Positions 1 through 7,397 of a stretch of 22,331 nt of DNA are shown here, in pieces. Both the position numbers and the translations under genes were made by a program. The DNA lies in contig CAYTTR010000040.1 of the NCBI GenBank assembly GCA_964440805.1, forward strand, positions 1 through 22,331, written 5' to 3'. This DNA is from CAYTTR01 sp964440805 (GTDB lineage Bacteria; Acidobacteriota; Aminicenantia; Aminicenantales; Aminicenantaceae). Below the pieces are notes generated by a model that did no database searches, was not told the DNA's origin, and saw only the letters and a list, made by a program, of their open reading frames with translations. Every line of letters begins with the position of its first letter. Position 1 is the stretch's first letter.

Positions 1-2967
1 GAATTTGGTTATTCACCCGAAGATGTTGTTAATTCCCCTGGCGAATTGGCTTGGCGCGGGGGAGTGGTGGATGTTTTTTCTCCCTGGCAAAGCTATCCTT
101 TCCGACTTGAATTCAGTGGGGATGAAATCTTATCCCTTCGCGAATTTAATACATCTTCTCAGCGGTCTGTGCAGAGACTTCAAAGGATTGTCATTCCTTC
201 TCTTCGTGAGTATCCATCCTCTCGAAAATTCTTTGATTCATGGCAGAGAAGATTCTCCCAGAGTTTTTCCCCTTTTTCTTTTGATGAAAAAGAAAGGCTC
301 ATAAAGTCCTTAAAGGACAAATCTGATTTTCCTGGTTTTCTCCATCTTTCTCTTCTTAACAGAGAAAAATTTTGCTCTTTAACAGAGTATTTTAAAGATC
401 CCCTATGGGTTATAGACGATTTTGAGGCAGTGGAAAAGGAATGGAAAGAATTGCTGCAAGATTTCAAAAAGCAAGGCCGGGAACTCAGGGATCAGAAACA
501 GTTTGTTCTTGAGCCGGAAAAGATATTTGATCTAAATGCATGGGAAGAGATTAAACGAAAGGCTGTCCGTCTGGAAGATATTTCCTCATCGGGAAAAAGA
601 ACAATCTCTTTTTCTTTTCAATCATTACCCCGTTTTTCCAACAGAATCCCTTTTTTCCTTGATTTCCTGAAAAAACGCCAACAGGAAGGAACACGTTGCC
701 TGATTTTTCTTTCCGGCTCTTATTTAAGAGAAAAAGTTGAAGCTTTGCTGCAGGATCATGGAATTAATTGCCGGCTTTCCGATAATCCTTTTGTTTATCC
801 TCCTGATGAGGTTGTTGTTCTTTTAATAGGCCGGTTGCGCCGCGGTTTTGCTGACCCCGGAGAGAAATTGTTTATTTTTGCCGAAGAGGATTTTCTGACT
901 GAAGCCAGGGAAGTTCCTCGGATCCCAAGATCAAAACCTTTTATCTCTCATTTCCAGGATTTGAGAGCAGGAGACTATGTGGTTCATAACGACTACGGGA
1001 TAGGTAAGTTCCAGGGGCTGGTAAAAATGGGTTATGATGGTAAAAGCCAGGATTTCATGGAACTTCTCTACCGGGATGGAGACAAGCTATTTGTTCCGGT
1101 AGAAGATCTCTATTTGGTCCAGAAGTATACCCAGGTTGGTTCTTCCCTTCCGCCTCTGAATAAATTGGGGACAGCTTCCTGGGATAAAGTGAAGTCCCGC
1201 ACAAAAAAAGCCATCGAAGAAATAGCCACAGAACTTCTCAGGCTCTATGCCCAGAGAAAAGCTTTAAAAGGATTTGCTTTCAGTCCAGCCGGAAATTGGG
1301 AAAGGGATTTTGAAAAAGCTTTCCAGTACAGAGAAACCGAAGATCAGATGAAATCCATCCAGGAAATTCTGGCAGACATGGAAAATGATTCCCCTATGGA
1401 TCGTCTTTTATGTGGAGATGTTGGCTACGGTAAGACCGAAGTGGCCATGAGAGCCTGTTTTAAAGCAGTCATGGATGGCAAGCAGGTGGCCGTTCTTTGC
1501 CCCACTACTGTGTTGGCCAGTCAACACCTGGAAACTTTCAGAAACCGGATGACTCTTTTTCCGATCCGGATTGAAGCGCTTACCAGGCTGCAAACACCGG
1601 CTCAGCAAAAAAGAATTGTGGCGGATTTGAAAAAAGGCCTGGTGGATATAGTTATTGGCACTCACCGCCTTCTTTCAGGCGATGTAGGATTCAAAGAGGT
1701 TGGCCTTCTGATAATTGATGAAGAACAGAGATTTGGAGTCAAGCACAAGGAAAAACTGAAACAGATGAAAGCCAACATTGATGTTCTTACCATGACGGCT
1801 ACTCCTATTCCCCGGACACTGAATTTATCTTTCTCTGGATTAAGTGATATCAGTCTAATTGAAACTGCTCCCAGAGACCGCTTAGCAGTGCATACTGTAG
1901 TCACTCCTTTCAGTAAAAGTCTTATCACTAAAGCCGTTTCCAGAGAATTGGTCAGAAATGGACAGGTTTACTTCATTCATAACAGGATAGAGGACATTGA
2001 TAATCTGGCTGAAAAAATCAGGAACTGGGTTCCCAGGGCAAAGGTTGTAGTTCTTCATGGAAGGATGTCCGCTGCTACTCTGGAGAGGAGAATGATTGAT
2101 TTTATTCAACAAAAATATAATGTCCTGATTTCCACTACTATTATTGAAAATGGAATTGATATTCCCTTGGTGAATACTCTTATTGTTAACCGGGCTGACC
2201 GGTTCGGCCTGGCTCAGCTCTATCAATTTCGGGGCCGGGTGGGGCGATCTTCACGCCAGGCCTATGCCTATTTCCTGATTCCTGCTCTTTCCGGACTGAG
2301 TTTTGCTGCCAAGGAAAGGCTTAAAGCCCTGAAGGAATTCAGTGCCCTGGGTTCTGGCTTCAGGCTGGCGGCCAAGGATTTGGAAATCCGGGGAGCAGGC
2401 AACTTTCTGGGCTCCCAGCAGCACGGATATATGGAATCAGTAGGATTTGATTTCTATATGAAACTATTAGAAGAAACTGTTAGAGACCTCAAAGAAGAAA
2501 AAATCGAACAGGTGAAAAGCAGAATCAATTTGAAAATAAATGTCAGAATACCAGAGAATTATCTCCCTCAAATAAACTTAAGGCTGAATCTTTACAAGCG
2601 GGTTTCATCTGCGGAAAGCCTGGAGGAAATTTCCAGGATAAAAGATGAGGTAAGAGACCGTTATGGTCCTTTGCCGGAAGAAGTCAACTCTCTTCTCGAG
2701 TACGGGAAAATCAAACACTTGGCCGGGAAAGCCTCGGTTGAGTCTCTTGACCGGGCCGGCTCAAAACTGGTCATTAAGTTTCACCGGGGAGCATCTTCTC
2801 TTGTTCCGAGCCTTATTCAAGTAATGAAAAAATATAAAGGAAATCTTACTCCCCAGGGAGTAATGACCCTGCGGCTACCTGTCCTAAGGGAGAAACAAAT
2901 TCTGGCTGAAACAATATCTATCTTGAAGGAGTTTATATCAGTATACTATAATGAAAGAACTGAATAA
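1..2967 (+). CDS. mfd: Transcription-repair coupling factor Mfd (5' end outside window)
   Basis: Mfd is an ATP-driven DNA translocase that pushes RNA polymerase stalled at lesions off the template and recruits UvrA. The reading frame is open from base 1, so about the first 130-150 residues (part of the UvrB-like module) lie upstream; 988 codons are visible. In order the sequence shows the UvrB-like GELAWRGGVVDVF segment (near 43-80), the RNA-polymerase interaction domain (DYVVHNDYGIGKF, about 970-1010), Walker A GDVGYGKT at 1414-1437, Walker B DEEQ at 1717-1728, TATPIPRT near 1797, the TRG-region NRIEDI, the helicase motif VI region QFRGRVGRS near 2225-2250, and the C-terminal TRCF domain (RDRYGPLPEEV). 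No frameshift or lost motif is seen. A foldase gene follows after 2 bp, suggesting co-transcription. The family call is secure. Confidence 0.97.
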   Translation, partial: EFGYSPEDVVNSPGELAWRGGVVDVFSPWQSYPFRLEFSGDEILSLREFNTSSQRSVQRLQRIVIPSLREYPSSRKFFDSWQRRFSQSFSPFSFDEKERLIKSLKDKSDFPGFLHLSLLNREKFCSLTEYFKDPLWVIDDFEAVEKEWKELLQDFKKQGRELRDQKQFVLEPEKIFDLNAWEEIKRKAVRLEDISSSGKRTISFSFQSLPRFSNRIPFFLDFLKKRQQEGTRCLIFLSGSYLREKVEALLQDHGINCRLSDNPFVYPPDEVVVLLIGRLRRGFADPGEKLFIFAEEDFLTEAREVPRIPRSKPFISHFQDLRAGDYVVHNDYGIGKFQGLVKMGYDGKSQDFMELLYRDGDKLFVPVEDLYLVQKYTQVGSSLPPLNKLGTASWDKVKSRTKKAIEEIATELLRLYAQRKALKGFAFSPAGNWERDFEKAFQYRETEDQMKSIQEILADMENDSPMDRLLCGDVGYGKTEVAMRACFKAVMDGKQVAVLCPTTVLASQHLETFRNRMTLFPIRIEALTRLQTPAQQKRIVADLKKGLVDIVIGTHRLLSGDVGFKEVGLLIIDEEQRFGVKHKEKLKQMKANIDVLTMTATPIPRTLNLSFSGLSDISLIETAPRDRLAVHTVVTPFSKSLITKAVSRELVRNGQVYFIHNRIEDIDNLAEKIRNWVPRAKVVVLHGRMSAATLERRMIDFIQQKYNVLISTTIIENGIDIPLVNTLIVNRADRFGLAQLYQFRGRVGRSSRQAYAYFLIPALSGLSFAAKERLKALKEFSALGSGFRLAAKDLEIRGAGNFLGSQQHGYMESVGFDFYMKLLEETVRDLKEEKIEQVKSRINLKINVRIPENYLPQINLRLNLYKRVSSAESLEEISRIKDEVRDRYGPLPEEVNSLLEYGKIKHLAGKASVESLDRAGSKLVIKFHRGASSLVPSLIQVMKKYKGNLTPQGVMTLRLPVLREKQILAETISILKEFISVYYNERTE

Positions 2968-2969
2968 AA

Positions 2970-3956
2970 ATGAAGATGTTAAAAAAGAGAGCGAAAATTG
3001 CTATTGTACTTCTAACCGCGGCGGGAATAATGGGCGGAGTTTCTTGCCGGAAAGAGGAAGAGTTTTCTCCAGATACTTCATTTTCCGAAGATCCAGCCAA
3101 GAAAAATCAGATCATCCTGAGGGTGGGAGAATCATTCTACTTTAACGCTGACTTTGAAAGATATGTGATGCTTGCTGCAGGTCAGGACTCTTCTTTGTCG
3201 CTTGATTCATTAAGCCGGCTCCTTGACAATTTCATTGAAGACAAACTTTTTCTTGAAGCTGCCCGGGAAGCAAGAATTGAAGTAACCTGGGAAGAAATTA
3301 AACAGTATCTGGCCAAAGTAACCAGTGGCATTGATTCAACAAGTGGCATAAATAGCATGGATCGGAAGGCTATTGATAGCCTGCGAGAAGGATTAGTGAT
3401 AGAAGAATATATTTATGAACTCGTCCAGGATATAGAAGTAGAAGAGGATGAAATCCGGTCATATTATGACTTAAATAAAAGAGAATTCCTTCGGCCCAAA
3501 AGACTCAAAGTCAGTCAGATTCTGGTAAAGACAGAGGATAAGGCGGTTGAGTTGTTAAAAAGTCTCAAGGGAGCCGGAGGAGAACAGGTTAGAGAATTGG
3601 CCCGAGCTGAGTCCATTGGAGCTGAAGCCTCCCGGGGAGGAGAAATAGGTACTTTCGAAATGGGGCAGCTCCCTTTTGAATTCGATAAAGTGGTCTTTTC
3701 TCTTGATGAAGGAGAATTAAGCCAGGTTGTGGAGTCAAGTTACGGATACCACATTTTCCGGGTTGACAAAATATTTCCGGCTGAACTGGTCCCTCTTGAA
3801 CGAGCTTCCGAGGAAATCAAGGTTATTCTGCTTGAGCAGAAAATTAAGGAGCGCCTGTCTCAGCAACTCGAGGATTTGAAAGATAATCTTGACTGGCAGT
3901 TTTTCCCGGATAACCTCTCTTTCCCCTATCAAAGGAAAAACAATGACAATGATTAG
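2970..3956 (+). CDS. PrsA/PpiC-like peptidyl-prolyl isomerase, probable lipoprotein
   Basis: This 328-aa protein is an exported foldase expected to help secreted or outer-membrane proteins fold. A basic N-terminus and hydrophobic stretch (residues 5-25) lead to GVSC, with Cys26 the likely lipidated residue; the lipobox is imperfect because Gly stands at -3. Residues 75-165 resemble the helical SurA_N/PrsA chaperone region. A parvulin domain covers about 175-270 (GGEIGTFEMGQLPFEF, then GYHIFRV). The C-terminal conserved His is kept (His261), but the N-terminal one of the HILV motif is Gln183, so isomerase activity may be weak. The start lies 2 bp after the mfd stop with only a poor Shine-Dalgarno, so translation is probably coupled; the ATG two codons further is an alternative. 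Its end overlaps the next foldase gene by 14 bp. Confidence 0.88.
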   Translation: MKMLKKRAKIAIVLLTAAGIMGGVSCRKEEEFSPDTSFSEDPAKKNQIILRVGESFYFNADFERYVMLAAGQDSSLSLDSLSRLLDNFIEDKLFLEAAREARIEVTWEEIKQYLAKVTSGIDSTSGINSMDRKAIDSLREGLVIEEYIYELVQDIEVEEDEIRSYYDLNKREFLRPKRLKVSQILVKTEDKAVELLKSLKGAGGEQVRELARAESIGAEASRGGEIGTFEMGQLPFEFDKVVFSLDEGELSQVVESSYGYHIFRVDKIFPAELVPLERASEEIKVILLEQKIKERLSQQLEDLKDNLDWQFFPDNLSFPYQRKNNDND

Positions 3957-4929
3957 AAAATTTATAATAGCAAGTTGTCTTATTTTAACCACAGCTGCCG
4001 GGAGTCTTTCTGGCCAAAAACTGGTCGAAGCCATAGTAGCCATCGTCAATAATGAAATTATTACTCTTTCTGATTTCAGGGAGCAACACGACAACCTCTA
4101 CGCCATGCTCCGGTCTCAGTTTGAAGGTGAAGAATTCACTAAGCGTTATAACCAGTTGAGCAAACAACTTCTGGATACCATGATTACCGAACTCCTTCTT
4201 CTCCAGGAAGCCCAGAAAATGGGAATTGATGTCACAGAACAGATCAAGATGACCATAGAAAGCATTAAGGAAGAGAATAACCTGCAGACGGATGAGCAAC
4301 TGAGGCGCTTGATGGCTCAGCAAGGCATTAGTTTTGAAGAATGGCGGAAGAGCATGGAAGAAAACTACATGAAGCAAAGCGTCATTATGGCCAATATCAA
4401 CCGGGAAATCGTCATTGATGATTCAGAGATTGTCAATTATTATAAAAGTCATCAGGATGAATTTATTGAGCCTGAGGAATATACTTTAAAAGCCATTTTT
4501 CTTCAGAATGAAGGAAAAACTGCTGAAGAAATTGAATCTATCAAAAAAGAAATCCTGGAAAAAATAGTTGAAGAAGAGGGTTTTGGACAACTGGCATCGC
4601 AATATTCAGATGGTCCTTCACAGAATGACCAGGGTGAATTAGGAAGTTTCCGGAAAGGTGAGCTGGCTGAGAACCTGGAAAAAGCAGTTTCAGCCATAAA
4701 ACCGGGAGAAATGACTTCCTGGCTTAGAGTGGAAAAAGGTTGGTACTTGTTAAAACTGGAAGACAAAAAGGAAAGCCGCCTGAAATCTTTTGAAGAAGTT
4801 CGGCGTGAAATAGAAGAGAAATTGTTTGAAGAAAAAAGAGATCAAAAATCTCAGGAATTTATCGAAAGATTAAAAAAAGAAAGCTATATTAAAATTCTTA
4901 TCGAAAATCCTCTTGAGCACATAACCTGA
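3943..4929 (+). CDS. SurA-like periplasmic chaperone with degenerate parvulin domain
   Basis: Predicted periplasmic chaperone of 328 aa. The N-terminus has a signal peptide (residues 5-20, likely cleaved near SLSG), then the SurA_N signature VEAIVAIVNNEIITLSDF, a long helical region, and one parvulin domain (about 177-272), versus two in E. coli SurA. ATG 3943 is chosen because AAGGA at 3932-3936 sits 6 nt upstream; the longer frame from 3889 would remove the signal peptide from the N-terminus, and ATG 3949 is less well spaced. Both conserved parvulin histidines are replaced: Ala184 in LKAIFLQ where HIL is usual, and Tyr268 in GWYLLKL where GWHILRL is usual. It therefore probably acts as a holdase rather than an isomerase. 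It overlaps the preceding foldase gene and is convergent with the arginine decarboxylase gene 19 bp downstream. Confidence 0.88.
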   Translation: MTMIRKFIIASCLILTTAAGSLSGQKLVEAIVAIVNNEIITLSDFREQHDNLYAMLRSQFEGEEFTKRYNQLSKQLLDTMITELLLLQEAQKMGIDVTEQIKMTIESIKEENNLQTDEQLRRLMAQQGISFEEWRKSMEENYMKQSVIMANINREIVIDDSEIVNYYKSHQDEFIEPEEYTLKAIFLQNEGKTAEEIESIKKEILEKIVEEEGFGQLASQYSDGPSQNDQGELGSFRKGELAENLEKAVSAIKPGEMTSWLRVEKGWYLLKLEDKKESRLKSFEEVRREIEEKLFEEKRDQKSQEFIERLKKESYIKILIENPLEHIT

Positions 4930-4948
4930 ATCAGGCGGTATTTCTCAG

Positions 4949-5494
4949 TTACATAACAAAAACAGCTGCTGCCAGAGCGGTAGTCCATTTTCCCTTTATT
5001 CCGGGAGCAAGCTGAGTTATGGATCTGGTTTGAATGGAGTTCTCTATCAACTCATTGGCATTAACATCCCCGTTTTTTTTCTCTCCTGTTTTATTTTCCT
5101 GCATTGCTTTATTGAGCATAATGGCTGCCAGTTTTTCTGCCCTTTTTCCGGCTTCTTTCTCTGTTAAACCGCTTCCTTTGAATTCATAAAGATAGCCATG
5201 ATTTTCATTTGATGAGGGGAGAGCTATTCCAATGGATGCAGTGATAGTGGCCAGGTTATCTGCTGTAGAAATCTCGCTTAGTACCACGAAAACTATCTGC
5301 CCGGGTTGAAGCTGGGAAACTCCTTCTTTCCTGGCAATGATCTGGCAGCGAGGGGGAAGAATACTGGAGACCTTGACCAGGTTGAAAGCCGAAAGGCCAG
5401 CTTCCCTTAAAGCTTGATCAAAGCTTACCAGTTTGTCTTCATGCACACCTTTCCCTTTTGTCAAAAACATTTTGGCAGGAATAAAGAAGGACAT
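4949..5494 (-). CDS. pdaD: Pyruvoyl-dependent arginine decarboxylase
   Basis: Converts arginine to agmatine and CO2, the entry to agmatine-derived polyamines, using a self-generated pyruvoyl group instead of PLP. At 181 aa it has the family's usual size. The self-cleavage motif VSSILPP gives the predicted cut between Ser43 and Ser44, Ser44 becoming the pyruvoyl cap of the alpha chain. Further family features are the N-terminal F-L-T-K-G-G-V-H-like opening (FLTKGKGVHEDKL), the GQIVFVVLSEIST strand, and a candidate catalytic acid Glu104 in YLYEF. The start is supported by GAGGTG about 8 nt upstream. It lies 62 bp downstream of the 193-aa membrane-anchored protein and is probably co-transcribed with it. 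No agmatinase or agmatine deiminase gene is in view, so the downstream route is unknown. Confidence 0.9.
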   Translation of the reverse strand: MSFFIPAKMFLTKGKGVHEDKLVSFDQALREAGLSAFNLVKVSSILPPRCQIIARKEGVSQLQPGQIVFVVLSEISTADNLATITASIGIALPSSNENHGYLYEFKGSGLTEKEAGKRAEKLAAIMLNKAMQENKTGEKKNGDVNANELIENSIQTRSITQLAPGIKGKWTTALAAAVFVM

Positions 5495-5556
5495 TGTTTT
5501 TCACCTCTTTGCTGATATGGATCTTGTTATTTTGTCGGCAAGAAAGACCGGGAAAA

Positions 5557-6138
5557 TTATTTCTCTTCTTTCTCTTCCGCCTGTTTTTTCTCCTCTTTTT
5601 CTGGAATTCCAACATCTTCGGGTTCCTCGAAATCTATCTTTTTAGCTATTCCCCATTCTCCGAGAAGAACATACTGGGAACCTTTTGACTGAACGAACAG
5701 CTTTACGATTACAGGTTTCCAATGGGGATTGTCCTTAAATGAGGCCTTGCTCTTACCTTCCACGCCATAATTGCTTTTAAGAAGGATAACATCACTTTTT
5801 TCTCCTGGGAGAACAGGATCTTTACGAATAGCAGCCAGAAAGCAGTCTCCCAGATTTTCAAAGTCATCACGGAAACGGAAATTAGCGTTAAAATTGATAT
5901 AGCGCAAAGGCTTATCAGAGATATTTTTTACTTTAAAGGAAACTGCGGGAACCAGGATGAGCTTGGGAGGCCAGGGTTGGTAATATTTATCAACCCACAT
6001 GGTTTCGACATCAGTAACCTCAAGGGAATTTTTAAGTTCTTCGGCTGAGATTGTATGCAATAGTTCTGTTTTTTCGAATACAATGGCCAGAATTATGGCA
6101 ATTATAATAATTATCAAAATGAAGACCCATTTTTTCAT
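5557..6138 (-). CDS. Uncharacterised membrane-anchored protein, 193 aa
   Basis: I do not recognise this family. The visible features are a strongly hydrophobic N-terminal segment (residues 5-21, mostly Ile) acting as a signal anchor, then a mostly beta-like soluble part (about 60-175) with alternating hydrophobic residues and the phrase VKNISDKPLRYINF, which resembles Ig-like or FxLYD-like extracytoplasmic beta-sandwiches. The protein ends in a Lys/Glu-rich tail (from residue 178). AAGGAGG at 6144-6150 is well spaced from the ATG, and a good sigma70-type promoter lies just upstream, so it is expressed as the first gene of a two-gene unit with pdaD. A link to polyamine metabolism is only a guess from position. 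The gene itself looks real. Confidence 0.75.
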   Translation of the reverse strand: MKKWVFILIIIIIAIILAIVFEKTELLHTISAEELKNSLEVTDVETMWVDKYYQPWPPKLILVPAVSFKVKNISDKPLRYINFNANFRFRDDFENLGDCFLAAIRKDPVLPGEKSDVILLKSNYGVEGKSKASFKDNPHWKPVIVKLFVQSKGSQYVLLGEWGIAKKIDFEEPEDVGIPEKEEKKQAEEKEEK

Positions 6139-6160
6139 GGCTGCCTCCTTTTCTATTAAA

Positions 6161-6189
6161 AATATAAATGATAGTTAGGAATTATGCAA
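6161..6189 (-). promoter_or_regulatory. Predicted sigma70-type promoter for the 193-aa protein / pdaD unit
   Basis: On the minus strand TTGCAT (6189-6184) and TATATT (6166-6161) are separated by exactly 17 bp. A start site near 6154 would give a leader of about 16 nt holding the AAGGAGG ribosome site at 6150-6144. The hexamers match consensus at 4/6 and 5/6, and the placement between a gene end and a good ribosome site is convincing. Confidence 0.55.
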
Positions 6190-6212
6190 ATAATGTATTT
6201 TTATGATATTAA

Positions 6213-7388
6213 TTATTGCAAGAGATTGGAGACAGCAACTGGCTGGCAGTTGTATTTTTCAAAAAGGTCAAGGTTTTCCTGAAGTACCTGGATTGTTTCT
6301 GGCCAGGGATGGCCGATTCCCACTGCGTGGCCATTTTTTTGGGCCAACTCGAGCAATGTTTCCAATTGAGATTTAACTGATTTTGGATTAACTTCTGTGT
6401 CCAGAAAAACATGACGGTAGGTAGCCGGAACTCCTATTTTTTGGGCTACCTGAAAAGCCACTGACCGAGGAGAAGTCCGGCTGTCAACAAAGAAAAGATG
6501 TTTTTTCTTGATTTCTCCCAGTATCAGTTCCATTAAACGGCTGTCTGCCGTCACCTTTGAACCCATGTGGTTGTTGACGCCTTTAATATGAGGGATTTTG
6601 GTGAAACAATCCTGAAGAGAGTCCAGAATTTCTTCTTCAGTCATAATGGTTGTAATAAGCCCTTCTGTATGGTTGCTGCCATTGTCTTCGTTGACAGCTT
6701 CCAGGGGAAGGTGAAGAAGAATTTCCAGATTATGCCGATGAGCAATCTGGGCTGTTTCCCAGGCAAAGGGACTGTAAGGAAGGATGGCAACAGCAACAGG
6801 AATGTTAAGACGGCAAATGTCGTCTATCGCCTTTAAACTGTAACCTAAGTCATCAATAATAATGGCTACCTTGGAGCGGGCAAGAGTTTTTAGAGAATCC
6901 GGGGCAGAAGGTTGAGGCAGGCTCTCCGGTTGCGGGGGGAAAGAAAAGAGGAGAGAAAGCCTCTCTTTTTCTTTTCCCAGGATTTTCCAAAGCTGGTAGT
7001 TTTTTCCCTCCAGGTCCTGGCTCTCTTTGCTTTCCAGTTTAGCCCTGGAACTATGAAATAAATTCTCCAGTTCAGGGGCCAAAGCTTTGTATTCGGATGG
7101 ATACAAGTCAATTTTTATGTGTATGGTTTTTTGGTCATCCCGGTAAGACGAAATGGCCTCCGGTAAGATTCCTTGTTTGAGAATGCTTTGAATCACTGAG
7201 TCTTTCAGATTTTCTTTTGAAAGTGGTTTTTTTTTATCCAGATGTATTCCTGAAAAAAAATAGGAGGACCTTCTTTTTTTCCAGTTTATATAATCTAATC
7301 CTCCAATTGAAAAAATAGCTGTAATTACCAGAAGGACTGTAATCAGGGAAGTAGGAGAACGGTTTCTCCCCTTATTTCTGGCGGGCAT
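6213..7388 (-). CDS. Divergent polysaccharide deacetylase family protein (YibQ-like)
   Basis: A 391-aa envelope protein with one N-terminal membrane segment (about residues 15-33), a low-complexity/helical middle (about 40-165), and a C-terminal divergent polysaccharide deacetylase domain (about 170-391). Family motifs are intact: VAIIIDDLGY, LLHLPLE, GVNNHMGSKVT, FVDSRTSPRSVA, HVFLD and VGIGHPWPETI. The metal-binding Asp and His of the NodB-like fold are thus present. In E. coli yibQ sits beside envC, and in many other Gram-negatives envC, an S41 peptidase gene and this family occur in that order; the same order is seen here on the minus strand. The substrate is unproven, a cell-wall glycan being likely. 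The start is 9 bp after the S41 gene with a weak ribosome site, suggesting coupled translation. Confidence 0.9.
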   Translation of the reverse strand: MPARNKGRNRSPTSLITVLLVITAIFSIGGLDYINWKKRRSSYFFSGIHLDKKKPLSKENLKDSVIQSILKQGILPEAISSYRDDQKTIHIKIDLYPSEYKALAPELENLFHSSRAKLESKESQDLEGKNYQLWKILGKEKERLSLLFSFPPQPESLPQPSAPDSLKTLARSKVAIIIDDLGYSLKAIDDICRLNIPVAVAILPYSPFAWETAQIAHRHNLEILLHLPLEAVNEDNGSNHTEGLITTIMTEEEILDSLQDCFTKIPHIKGVNNHMGSKVTADSRLMELILGEIKKKHLFFVDSRTSPRSVAFQVAQKIGVPATYRHVFLDTEVNPKSVKSQLETLLELAQKNGHAVGIGHPWPETIQVLQENLDLFEKYNCQPVAVSNLLQ

Positions 7389-7397
7389 TAATCTTTT

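Noticed and set aside
5..304. 99-aa open frame at the window start
   Set aside because: Overlaps the in-frame Mfd sequence, which carries clear UvrB-like motifs; this frame has no recognisable features.
1882..2226. 114-aa minus-strand open frame inside mfd
   Set aside because: Lies opposite conserved helicase motifs, with no ribosome site or family resemblance; a shadow frame.
3889..3942. Longer start for the SurA-like gene
   Set aside because: It would bury the signal peptide 18 residues in; AAGGA is correctly spaced for ATG 3943.
3985..4377. 130-aa minus-strand frame opposite the SurA-like gene
   Set aside because: No start signal or motif; explained by the codon use of the real gene.
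4925..4935. CCTGA-A-TCAGG palindrome at the convergent end of the foldase and pdaD genes
   Set aside because: Five pairs with a single-base loop and no T-run cannot form a useful terminator hairpin.
6180..6235. TGCAAATAAT ... ATTATTGCA imperfect inverted repeat downstream of the deacetylase gene
   Set aside because: One unpaired base, a long AT-rich loop and no T-run; not convincing as terminator or operator.
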